Source: Prevotellaceae bacterium (GTDB taxonomy: Bacteria; Bacteroidota; Bacteroidia; Bacteroidales; Bacteroidaceae). From it: a stretch of DNA of 12,689 nucleotides. How positions within the stretch are numbered: position 1 is the first letter of the stretch; each line of letters begins with the position of its first letter. This document shows positions 6,279 through 12,689 of this stretch, piece after piece. A model generated the notes under the pieces. That model had not been told where the DNA came from and searched no databases. It saw only the letters and a program-made list of their open reading frames with translations. The position numbers and the translations under genes are program-made. The stretch is taken from positions 1-12,689 of the forward strand of contig JAISIB010000124.1 of NCBI GenBank assembly GCA_031262265.1, read 5' to 3'.

Positions 6279-7112
6279 TTATTTGTTGTCATTTAGCTTA
6301 TATACTTCATTCCGCACATATTGCGCCCATTCCATCGGAGTTTTCGAGCTATCGAACGTCTCCCAAGGGATAGGTTTCCCAAAGGTCACGGTAAATGTCT
6401 TATGGCGATTCTTAAACATCTCATTCGGTAGGTAGAGCATAGCAATATTTACTTTAATACGTAACCGTTTACACCAATTGGCCAACCGATAGAAGAAATC
6501 CGAGTTGCGTCCCTCGAAGAAAATCGGCACGACGTCGCGTCGGGTTTGCACGCTCTTCATTACAAAAGTCTTCGACCACGCCAGATCCGCAATTTCGCCG
6601 GTAGGATGACGGCGCGAACATAGTCCGGCCGGAAACATAATCAGTTGATTATCGGAGCGGAAGCCGGCATCTACCATTGCGGGGAAATCTCTCGCCTGCT
6701 TACCTGTCTTATTTATCGGGATAAACAACGGCGCGAGCTGACGTACGTTCATCAGCAAATCATTTACTAAGTACTTCACTTTGCCGTCGAAATACTTCCC
6801 GATGATATATCCCAACGCCACGCCGTCTTGTCCGCCCAACGGATGATTGGAAACGAAAGTGTAAAGTCGATCGGTCGGGAGATTGTCCAATCCTTTAACG
6901 ATGACATGAGTATCCAAGAATTGCATCGTAGCTTCCAAGAAAGGTACACCGGCAGGAACATCTTTGGCTTCGGTAAGGAACACGTTAATCTCGTCCTGAT
7001 GTACGATGTTCTTCAAATACGAAATCAGGGCTTTTGGAATATATTTATAATGACGCGGTACTTTTGCCTGCAAAATGGCATCCACATCAATCAAAAACAC
7101 AGAATTATCCAT
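6279..7112 (-). CDS. glsA: Glycine lipid O-acyltransferase (GlsA-like, PlsC/LPLAT family)
   Basis: A 277-residue lysophospholipid-acyltransferase-fold protein. In B. thetaiotaomicron, GlsA adds the second fatty acid to the 3-hydroxyl of N-acyl glycine, giving the diacyl glycine lipid; the adjacent glsB-like gene supports that assignment here. The catalytic block is SNHPLGGQDGVALG (88-101), with His90 and Asp96 separated by five residues instead of the textbook four (HX4D). The second block is FIPINKTGKQAR (130-141), and the third is MFPAGLCSRR (159-168) in place of FPEGTRS, so the usual Glu is Ala162. YLVNDLLMNVRQLAPLF (114-130) is hydrophobic and may touch the membrane. There is no signal peptide; it probably acts at the inner face of the cytoplasmic membrane. 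The gene has a good TTTG/TACCTTTG promoter just upstream. A generic phospholipid acyltransferase is the alternative. Confidence 0.88.
   Translation of the reverse strand: MDNSVFLIDVDAILQAKVPRHYKYIPKALISYLKNIVHQDEINVFLTEAKDVPAGVPFLEATMQFLDTHVIVKGLDNLPTDRLYTFVSNHPLGGQDGVALGYIIGKYFDGKVKYLVNDLLMNVRQLAPLFIPINKTGKQARDFPAMVDAGFRSDNQLIMFPAGLCSRRHPTGEIADLAWSKTFVMKSVQTRRDVVPIFFEGRNSDFFYRLANWCKRLRIKVNIAMLYLPNEMFKNRHKTFTVTFGKPIPWETFDSSKTPMEWAQYVRNEVYKLNDNK
7033..7066 (+). promoter_or_regulatory. Candidate promoter for the HhH-barrel gene, inside glsA
   Basis: On the plus strand TTTG (7033-7036), a 22-nt spacer and TACTTTTG (7059-7066) match the same two-part pattern and spacing as the glsA promoter. It is located within the first 80 nt of glsA coding sequence and points at the HhH-barrel gene 147 nt downstream. 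If active, its transcript would be antisense to the start of glsA and to its promoter. The 100-nt intergenic region itself has only an imperfect box (TATTTTCG, 7184-7191). Confidence 0.3.
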
Positions 7113-7132
7113 TCTTTAGCGTAAACTGCGGG

Positions 7133-7166
7133 CAAAGGTAACATCTTTTCAGTAGGAAGTATCAAA
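7133..7166 (-). promoter_or_regulatory. Promoter of glsA-glsB (TTTG -33 and TACCTTTG -7)
   Basis: On the minus strand TTTG (7163-7166) is followed after 22 nt by TACCTTTGC (box at 7133-7140), a close match to the Bacteroidota TTTG / TAnnTTTG promoter with nearly standard spacing. It lies 20 nt upstream of the glsA ATG at 7112. It is one of the two most complete promoter matches in the window. Confidence 0.65.
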
Positions 7167-7212
7167 GAACCAAAGAAAAACCATATTTTCGCCACCTTAA
7201 AACCAACCGACA

Positions 7213-9204
7213 ATGAAGGTACGCCACTTATTTCTATTGCTTTTGCTGACAATCGTAGCCCGACTAAATTCACAGCAACCACAAACCACCATGACCGAAT
7301 GGGAAGAACTCATCGAACAATTGGCCGAAGAAGAGTCAAACGACCTAAATGCACTGATAGAGGATTTAACCGAATGGCAAGCACATCCTTTGAACATTAA
7401 CACGGCATCTCGCGATGTGTTGCAGCGTTTGCTTTTCTCGGAAACCCTCGCAGACCAGATTCTCTCCTACATTGAGCGTAACGGCGAACTGAAAACCCTA
7501 CATGAACTACTATTAATAAAAGATATGGATACACAGACTATCGATCGCATCCGCCCGTTCGTTTGTGTACGTCCCGTCGAACGCGGTCGGAAAAAGCTAT
7601 TCGCCCACGGAAGACACGAAACGGTTGCTCGTTTAGACATTCCGTTTTACCGGCGGAACGGATACAACACCGTTTATACCGGCACTCCGATTTATCAATC
7701 TCTTCGCTATCGTTTTCATACCGACCGCTTAGAAACGGGAGTGACTGCCGAAAAAGACGCCGGCGAGCCATGGGGCGCATTACATAATCGTACAGGCTAC
7801 GATTCGTATGCATTCTATGCCGTTATCAAGGACACCGGTATTTTACAAACGTTAGCCATCGGAGATTACCGCATCAATTGGGGACACGGGTTGGTCATTA
7901 GTCAGGATTTTCTGATGGGAAAAGGTACTTCGCTGAGTGCTTCTCGACATAAGCCGAATACGATTCGCAAACATGCCTCTACCGATGAATACAACTACCT
8001 TAGCGGTGTAGCCGCAGCCGTCGCATGGAAACATATCACGCTTACCGCTTTTTATTCCAACCGTCGACTGGATGCCATTAGTACCCCTGAAAAGATTACG
8101 TCCATACAGAAAACCGGACTGCACCGTACGCAAACGGAAGCCGAACGGCGCAAAACGGCACGGTTGCAAGCCGCCGGCGTCAATGCCTCCCTAACTTGGC
8201 GGCGACAACTAACAATCGGCGTCAGCGGACTGTATTACTTTTTCGATCGCCCGTACGTGCCGTCGTTGCGAGAATATGCTCGGTACAATCTACAAGGCAA
8301 CTATTTCCACAACATAGGTACCGACTATCGCTACCGTCTGCACCGATTGGAACTATCAGGCGAGTCGGCATGGGGAAAGTACGGATTCGCCACGCTGCAT
8401 ACCTTGTCTTTTCAACCGTCCGACGACTACCGATTACAATGCACCTATCGCTCGTACAGCCACGACTATTGGGCATGGTTTGCCCGTTCGTTTTCAGAAG
8501 GAGGATACGTGCAAAATGAAAACGGCTGGTATTTTGCGGCAGAATGCTCTCCGATTCGTCATTGGAAGTTCTTCGCCTCCGCAGATTTCTTCCGATTTCC
8601 TTGGTTGAAGTACCAAATCGACCGTCCGTCGAAAGGCACGGAAATCACTATCAAAGCCACGTACGCTCCCCATCGACGATGGAACATGTGGCTACGCTTT
8701 CGGATGGAACAAAAAGAAAAGAACTACACCGAAAGCAAACAAAAGTCCGTACGCTCTATTAGGCATCAGAATGCTCGCTACCGGCTCACCGTGCAAGCAA
8801 CGCGGTCGGTCACGTTGCGCACTACGTTGGATTACACACAGGTACATATTGCAGGCGTGACGCCCTACCACGGATTTCAAGCCGGCCAAGCCATTGCCTA
8901 CGCTTCCGACGCATTTCCTGTCCAAATCCAACTACAATCGGGATATTTTCGCACAGACAACTACGATACTCGCGTCTACACGTTCGAGCGTGGATTATTA
9001 TATACCTACAACTCACTGTCTCATTATGGCAACGGGCTACGCTCATGGGCATACGCTCGATGGAATTACTCGGATAAAGTGACGCTAACGATGAAGTTCG
9101 GTCACACGCTGTATTTTGATCGTGACGCCATCGGATCGAGCACCGACAAAATCGAAGGACGTACCAAACAAGACCTGCAACTTCAAGCGCGCTGGAAATT
9201 TTAG
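7213..9204 (+). CDS. Secreted helix-hairpin-helix protein with predicted outer-membrane beta-barrel
   Basis: A 663-residue protein of unknown function. It has a signal peptide (MKVRHLFLLLLLTIVARLNS, cleavage near residue 20) and then an acidic helical stretch (28-55). A helix-hairpin-helix region of ComEA/PulK-like character follows: LNINTASRDVLQRLLF (60-75), ADQILSYIERNGELKTLHEL (80-99) and DMDTQTIDRIRPFV (104-117). From about 135 to the end the sequence is rich in Tyr, Trp and Arg with alternating polar/hydrophobic strands. It includes IGDYRINWGHGLVISQDFLMGKG (216-238, a well-marked block) and ends LQARWKF; a terminal Phe after an amphipathic strand is typical of BamA-folded barrels. HhH regions usually bind DNA, so a periplasmic HhH joined to a barrel could concern DNA handling or protein contacts; this is inference. 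Similar proteins are annotated only as 'helix-hairpin-helix domain-containing' in Bacteroidota. It is divergent from glsA. Confidence 0.82.
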   Translation: MKVRHLFLLLLLTIVARLNSQQPQTTMTEWEELIEQLAEEESNDLNALIEDLTEWQAHPLNINTASRDVLQRLLFSETLADQILSYIERNGELKTLHELLLIKDMDTQTIDRIRPFVCVRPVERGRKKLFAHGRHETVARLDIPFYRRNGYNTVYTGTPIYQSLRYRFHTDRLETGVTAEKDAGEPWGALHNRTGYDSYAFYAVIKDTGILQTLAIGDYRINWGHGLVISQDFLMGKGTSLSASRHKPNTIRKHASTDEYNYLSGVAAAVAWKHITLTAFYSNRRLDAISTPEKITSIQKTGLHRTQTEAERRKTARLQAAGVNASLTWRRQLTIGVSGLYYFFDRPYVPSLREYARYNLQGNYFHNIGTDYRYRLHRLELSGESAWGKYGFATLHTLSFQPSDDYRLQCTYRSYSHDYWAWFARSFSEGGYVQNENGWYFAAECSPIRHWKFFASADFFRFPWLKYQIDRPSKGTEITIKATYAPHRRWNMWLRFRMEQKEKNYTESKQKSVRSIRHQNARYRLTVQATRSVTLRTTLDYTQVHIAGVTPYHGFQAGQAIAYASDAFPVQIQLQSGYFRTDNYDTRVYTFERGLLYTYNSLSHYGNGLRSWAYARWNYSDKVTLTMKFGHTLYFDRDAIGSSTDKIEGRTKQDLQLQARWKF

Positions 9205-9216
9205 CGTTATTTATGT

Positions 9217-9273
9217 ATTTTTCCGGCTTTGTTAGTCAATTTTCTGGCTTTGCTATTAAAATTTCCGGCTTAG
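9217..9273 (+). repeat. Three imperfect direct repeats with exact 21-bp period
   Basis: The cores CCGGCTTTG (9223-9231), CTGGCTTTG (9244-9252) and CCGGCTTAG (9265-9273) each follow a run of A/T (ATTTT or AATTT) and start exactly 21 bp apart. They fill the middle of the 124-nt spacer between the HhH-barrel stop and the nucleotidase start, ending 27 bp before the TAACTTTG box. Two helical turns between copies would place them on one DNA face. Confidence 0.7.
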
Positions 9274-9300
9274 ATAAAACATAAACTCACGGGAATATTA

Positions 9301-9308
9301 TAACTTTG
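9301..9308 (+). promoter_or_regulatory. -7 promoter box (TAACTTTG) for the 5'-nucleotidase gene
   Basis: TAACTTTG fits TAnnTTTG and is 20 nt before the ATG at 9329. No -33 TTTG at the standard spacing. An AAGGA sequence lies directly in front of the ATG, probably too close to act as a strong ribosome site. Confidence 0.5.
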
Positions 9309-9328
9309 CAGGCACTTTATACAAGGAA

Positions 9329-11050
9329 ATGATTAGATTATTCAAATATGCGCTTCTATTGGCGTTCGTTTGTACCGGCTGGGGTTGCCAACAAAATGAA
9401 GATGTCGTCATAAAACTCTTTCATACGACCGACATTCACGGCAACTTTTTCCCATTTGACTTTATCAACAACGAACCGATGAGTGGCGGAATGGCGCGCG
9501 TCAGTACGTTTATGAAGGAACAACGTGCAAAATACGACAATGTCTTGTTGGTAGACGGCGGAGACTTGTTGCAAGGACAACCCAGTGCTTATTACTATAA
9601 CTACATAGATACCACCAGCAGACATCTCTGCTCCCAAATTCTCGATTATTTAGACTACGACCTCGTTACCATAGGCAACCACGACTTAGAGACCGGACAT
9701 AGCGTATATGACCGGTGGATTGCCGAAAGCGGCATCCCGATCTTGGGCGGCAATGCCATTTGTGACGACAACAGCCAAGTAAGTTATTTGCCTGCCTATG
9801 CCACTTTTATAAAGGACGGAGTGAAGATAGCCATCGTCGGCATGATTACACCGGCCATACCGGCTTGGTTGCCCAAACAACTATGGTCGGGAATGTATTT
9901 TGAAGATATAGACGTAGTCTGCCGGCGTTTGTTGCCGCAACTGAAAGAGCAAGAGCAGCCGGATTTCATTATCGGATTGTTCCATTCGGGTGTGTTCGAC
10001 TCGGAAATGATTAGCTACAAAGAAAACGTCGGTATGGATATGGCACAAAACTTCGATGGTTTTGATCTAATTCTCTGCGGCCATGACCATATTCCTTACA
10101 GTGAGAAGGTAGACAACGTATCCGGAGATTCTATCTGGCTGATAGATCCGGCAAACAACGCCAATTATATCAGCGACGTTACGATTACGGTGCGCAAGGA
10201 ACGGGGAAAAATCACCGAGAAACACATTGACGCCAAATTGGTGGATATTTCTACGATTCCCGTCGACGAAGATTATATGAAGGACTTCGCTTCTCAGTAC
10301 AAAGCTATTGAACAATACGTAGATCAACCGATCGGCGAAGTAGCAGAAACTATGAAAGCGGAAGATGGTTTGTTCGGCCCATCCACATTCGTTGACTTTA
10401 TCCATCAAGTACAGCTCGGACTGACCAATGCAGAGATTTCTTTGGTAGCTCCCTTGTCAATCGATGCGAGCATTGACCAAGGAACGTTATACACGCGCGA
10501 TCTTTTCAAGCTATACCCTTATGAAAATATGCTCTACACGATGGAAATGACCGGACACGAGATTCGTTATGCGTTAGAGTTCTGCTATGCGATTTGGGTA
10601 AACCGCATGGAAAAACCGGGCGACCATTTGCTGCTACTCGAAACGGACGACGGACATTTCCAATTCCAGAATCCACCGTACGCCTTTGACTCGGCGGCCG
10701 GTATCCGCTATACGGTAGACGTCACCAAGCCTATTATTAATCGCGTGAATATTCTGAGTATGGCCGACGGCACGCCGTTCGATCCCAACCGCACGTATAA
10801 AGTAGCCGTCAACTCTTATCAGGGTAGCGGCGGAGCCAGTGTGCTGACTGCCGGTGCCGGTATTTCTGTCCAAAACCTTCCGTCTCGTATTCTCGCAGCT
10901 ACTGAGAAAGACATGCGTTATTACATTGCCGAATACATCCGCGAAAAAAAGATTATCAACCCACAACCGCTTTATCACTGGAAGTTTGTGCCCGAGTCTT
11001 TGGCCAAAACGGGTGCTGAACGCGACCGTGCACTACTGATTGGCGACTGA
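9329..11050 (+). CDS. Lipoprotein 5'-nucleotidase / UshA-type metallophosphoesterase
   Basis: A 573-residue exported 5'-nucleotidase-family enzyme, expected to release phosphate from nucleotides or related phosphoesters. The N-terminus MIRLFKYALLLAFVCTGWGC ends in a lipobox-like sequence with Cys20, predicting a lipoprotein. Residue +2 and on are QQNEDVV. The metallophosphatase domain (about 27-300) has the dinuclear-metal ligands DIHGN (35-39), VDGGD (75-79), GNHD (116-119), LFHSG (217-221) and CGHDH (250-254). The C-terminal 5'-nucleotidase domain (about 335-540) contains YPYENMLYTMEMTG (396-409), FDSAAGIRYTVD (453-464), where aromatic residues stack on the base in UshA, and NSYQGSGGASV (495-505). 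Substrate is not shown by the sequence; cyclic nucleotides or UDP-sugars are alternatives to 5'-NMPs. The preceding 21-bp repeats suggest regulated expression. The purU promoter follows closely. Confidence 0.92.
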   Translation: MIRLFKYALLLAFVCTGWGCQQNEDVVIKLFHTTDIHGNFFPFDFINNEPMSGGMARVSTFMKEQRAKYDNVLLVDGGDLLQGQPSAYYYNYIDTTSRHLCSQILDYLDYDLVTIGNHDLETGHSVYDRWIAESGIPILGGNAICDDNSQVSYLPAYATFIKDGVKIAIVGMITPAIPAWLPKQLWSGMYFEDIDVVCRRLLPQLKEQEQPDFIIGLFHSGVFDSEMISYKENVGMDMAQNFDGFDLILCGHDHIPYSEKVDNVSGDSIWLIDPANNANYISDVTITVRKERGKITEKHIDAKLVDISTIPVDEDYMKDFASQYKAIEQYVDQPIGEVAETMKAEDGLFGPSTFVDFIHQVQLGLTNAEISLVAPLSIDASIDQGTLYTRDLFKLYPYENMLYTMEMTGHEIRYALEFCYAIWVNRMEKPGDHLLLLETDDGHFQFQNPPYAFDSAAGIRYTVDVTKPIINRVNILSMADGTPFDPNRTYKVAVNSYQGSGGASVLTAGAGISVQNLPSRILAATEKDMRYYIAEYIREKKIINPQPLYHWKFVPESLAKTGAERDRALLIGD

Positions 11051-11082
11051 TTGGAGTTTATCCCAATATTTCATTACCTTTG
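11051..11082 (+). promoter_or_regulatory. Promoter for purU-hisH-hisA (TTG -33 and TACCTTTG -7)
   Basis: TACCTTTGC (box 11075-11082) is an exact -7 match, preceded by TTG at 11051-11053 with a 21-nt spacer. It lies directly after the nucleotidase stop and 35 nt before the purU ATG, so the purU-his cluster probably has its own transcription start. Confidence 0.6.
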
Positions 11083-11117
11083 CGCCCTAACCGTTAGAAA
11101 TTTAGAACATTCTTACG

Positions 11118-11972
11118 ATGAAGACTGCCAAGCTGTTGCTTTATTGTCCCGACCAACGGGGCATTTTGTCGGACGTGACTCGATTTATTTCCGACAATGG
11201 AGGAAACATTGTCTATCTCGACCATTACGTAGACCCGACCGAACAAATACTTTTTCTTCGCGTAGAATGGGGAATAGAAGAATTCCGGATCTCACGGGAG
11301 GAAATAGAAAGACGCTTCGCCGAAAGCCTGGCAAACGCATACGATATGACGTTCCAACTGTACTTTTCTGACATAAAACCGCGCATGGCACTCTTCGTCT
11401 CAAAGATGTCGCACTGCTTGTATGATATTCTGGCGCGTTTTACGGCGGGGGAACTGCCCGTCCAGATTCCACTTATCATTAGCAACCACTCGGACATGAA
11501 ATATGCTGCGGCGCGCTTTCGTATCCCGTATCATGTTTTCCCTATTAACAAAGAGAACAAACTCATACAAGAACAGCGCGAGTTGGATTTGTTGCGTGAA
11601 CACAATATATCATTCATCGTGCTGGCGCGCTACATGCAAATCATTTCCCCGCAAATGATTGCTGAGTATTCTAATCGCATTATCAATATTCACCACTCTT
11701 TCTTGCCCGCTTTCGTGGGGGCTAAGCCCTATCATGCCGCGCATGCGCGGGGAGTAAAGATTATCGGCGCCACAAGCCACTACGTGACAGACACGTTGGA
11801 TGCAGGTCCTATCATTGAACAGGACGTCGTACGCATCTCTCACAAAGATACGGTAGAAGATCTCGTTATGAAGGGAAAAGACTTGGAGAAAATCGTACTT
11901 TCACGCGCTATCAAGAAACACATCGAAGGCAAAATATTGACTTACAAGAACAAAACCGTTATCTTCACTTGA
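11118..11972 (+). CDS. purU: Formyltetrahydrofolate deformylase
   Basis: PurU hydrolyses 10-formyltetrahydrofolate to formate and tetrahydrofolate, supplying formate and balancing one-carbon pools. The 284-residue length is normal. An N-terminal ACT domain (about 3-85) starts LLLYCPDQRGILSDVTRFI and presumably senses an amino acid (methionine/glycine in E. coli). The formyltransferase-fold domain (about 88-284) has VSKMSHCLYDIL (94-105), IISNHSD (120-126), the catalytic block NIHHSFLPAFVGAKPYHAAH (190-209) and TDTLDAGPIIEQD (224-236) with Asp228. All key residues are present. It is cytoplasmic. hisH starts 3 nt after the stop, so the two are in one operon. A 14-bp perfect palindrome lies in the codons for HAAHAR at 11737-11750. 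Confidence 0.96.
   Translation: MKTAKLLLYCPDQRGILSDVTRFISDNGGNIVYLDHYVDPTEQILFLRVEWGIEEFRISREEIERRFAESLANAYDMTFQLYFSDIKPRMALFVSKMSHCLYDILARFTAGELPVQIPLIISNHSDMKYAAARFRIPYHVFPINKENKLIQEQRELDLLREHNISFIVLARYMQIISPQMIAEYSNRIINIHHSFLPAFVGAKPYHAAHARGVKIIGATSHYVTDTLDAGPIIEQDVVRISHKDTVEDLVMKGKDLEKIVLSRAIKKHIEGKILTYKNKTVIFT
11737..11750. repeat. 14-bp perfect palindrome inside purU
   Basis: CCGCGCATGCGCGG equals its own reverse complement. It falls in codons for the conserved Ala-His-Ala-Arg segment after the catalytic block. Twelve of fourteen bases are G or C, well above the surroundings. Confidence 0.75.
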
Positions 11973-11975
11973 AGT

Positions 11976-12566
11976 ATGCAAGTAGCTATCATACAATATA
12001 ACGCCGGCAACCTGTTTTCTGTCGACCACGCACTACGTCGGTTAGGAATTGAACCTATCATAACCGACGATCCGGCAATCTTACGCACAGCTGACAAAGT
12101 CGTTTTGCCCGGACAGGGCGAAGCATCGGCAACAATGAGTTACTTGGCAGCACGCGGTCTGGACAAGGTCATCAAAGATTTACGCCAACCTGTATTAGGT
12201 ATTTGTATCGGGCTGCAACTAATGTGTCGCCACTCCGAAGAAGGAGACGTAGACTGTTTGGGTATCTTCCCGACAGAAGTTCGGCGATTCGTACCCGAAA
12301 GACACGAGGACAAAGTGCCTCACATAGGCTGGAATACGTTAGAACATACCACCGGTCAATTATTCGACAAGTTGACAGACGGCGAATTCGCCTATTACTT
12401 GCATAGTTATTATGCCTTGCCGTGCGAATATACCATAGCCGTTACCAACTATATCTGCTCGTTCAGCGCATCCCTGCATCGGGATAATTTCTATGCCACG
12501 CAGTTTCATCCCGAGAAGAGCGGAGGCGTAGGCGAACGTATCTTGCAAAATTTTCTCAGTCTATGA
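11976..12566 (+). CDS. hisH: Imidazole glycerol phosphate synthase, glutamine amidotransferase subunit
   Basis: HisH hydrolyses glutamine and channels ammonia to HisF, which makes imidazole glycerol phosphate and AICAR in histidine synthesis. The 196-residue protein is a complete class I amidotransferase: YNAGNLFSV (8-16), LPGQGEA (44-50, oxyanion loop), the nucleophile elbow GICIGLQLM with Cys77 (75-83), HIGWNTL (116-122), YYLHSYYA (140-147) and QFHPEKSG with His178 and Glu180 (176-183). It is cytoplasmic and would need HisF, whose gene is expected just beyond hisA. It starts 3 nt after purU and shares ATGA with hisA. Confidence 0.97.
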   Translation: MQVAIIQYNAGNLFSVDHALRRLGIEPIITDDPAILRTADKVVLPGQGEASATMSYLAARGLDKVIKDLRQPVLGICIGLQLMCRHSEEGDVDCLGIFPTEVRRFVPERHEDKVPHIGWNTLEHTTGQLFDKLTDGEFAYYLHSYYALPCEYTIAVTNYICSFSASLHRDNFYATQFHPEKSGGVGERILQNFLSL

Positions 12567-12689
12567 TACAACTAATCCCTGCCATAGATATTATCGACGG
12601 CAAATGTGTGCGACTGTCACAAGGTGATTATGCCGCAAAAACCACTTATGCGGAAGATCCCGTCGAGGTTGCCAAAGAGTTTGAAGCCA
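12563..12689 (+). CDS. hisA: HisA phosphoribosyl isomerase, N-terminal part (runs off right edge)
   Basis: The first 42 codons of ProFAR isomerase are present: [18 protein letters not shown] and then [19 protein letters not shown]. This is the first beta-strand and loop of the HisA TIM barrel, with the catalytic Asp9 in PAID and the phosphate-contacting VRLSQGD region. The start overlaps the hisH stop by 4 nt (ATGA), so translation is probably coupled. The enzyme opens the ribose ring of ProFAR to give the substrate of HisF-HisH. Confidence 0.96.
   Translation, partial: MIQLIPAIDIIDGKCVRLSQGDYAAKTTYAEDPVEVAKEFEA

Noticed and set aside
6269..6292. Earlier GlsB start at 6292 overlapping glsA
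   Set aside because: It adds eight residues (MTTNKIAT) that do not match the N-terminus I recall for the family; the ATG at 6268 is 10 nt after the glsA stop. Kept as an alternative only.
8196..8519. 107-codon plus-strand frame inside the HhH-barrel gene
   Set aside because: Arg-rich, low-complexity composition typical of an out-of-frame reading of the Tyr/Arg-rich barrel sequence.
11051..11066. Short inverted pair TTGG...CCAA after the nucleotidase stop as a terminator
   Set aside because: Only four base pairs with no T-run, and it overlaps the purU promoter region.
1..12689. CRISPR array, tRNA/rRNA, insertion sequence, phage or defence genes
   Set aside because: Reading both strands, I found no spaced repeat array, transposase, integrase or defence-type domain, and no cloverleaf-like sequence in the short spacers; all large frames are chromosomal metabolic or envelope genes.

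Overview
The window looks like chromosome from a member of the Bacteroidota, most likely the order Bacteroidales. Three things point there: the protein families (a DUF6377-like protein, a GlsA/GlsB glycine-lipid pair, a helix-hairpin-helix protein followed by a predicted barrel), promoters of the TAnnTTTG type with weak or absent Shine-Dalgarno sites, and a hisH-hisA order preceded by purU. I cannot name the genus. There are no rRNA or tRNA genes, transposases, phage genes or CRISPR arrays; it reads as a dense housekeeping region.

Layout, left to right. Positions 1-1054 (minus) hold a SlyD-like FKBP prolyl isomerase with a Cys/His-rich tail, followed after 15 nt by the start of a DUF6377-like sensor/regulator that runs off the left edge. 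A divergent intergenic region (1055-1220) carries opposed TACCTTTG boxes and an 11-bp perfect inverted repeat. Then come rdgB (plus, nucleotide-pool sanitation) and an exported nitroreductase (minus), whose 3' ends overlap by 30 nt. Divergent from the nitroreductase is nadE (glutamine-dependent NAD synthetase), translationally coupled through ATGA to prmA (L11 methyltransferase).

prmA converges on, and overlaps by 17 nt, a minus-strand operon 7112-5291 encoding the two acyltransferases that fit GlsA (O-acyltransferase, first gene) and GlsB (N-acyltransferase, second gene) of glycine lipid synthesis. Divergent from glsA is a 663-residue secreted protein with an N-terminal helix-hairpin-helix region and a long tyrosine/tryptophan-rich part that looks like an outer-membrane beta-barrel ending in Phe. 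After a 124-nt spacer with three 21-bp-phased repeats comes a lipoprotein 5'-nucleotidase of the UshA type. The right end is a tight plus-strand cluster, purU-hisH-hisA, joining one-carbon/purine metabolism to histidine synthesis and leaving the window inside hisA.

I see no clear evidence of an undescribed multi-gene system. The items most worth following are the HhH-barrel protein, the 21-bp phased repeats before the nucleotidase, the hairpin at the predicted 5' end of the rdgB transcript, a possible promoter for the HhH-barrel gene inside glsA, and the exported nitroreductase.
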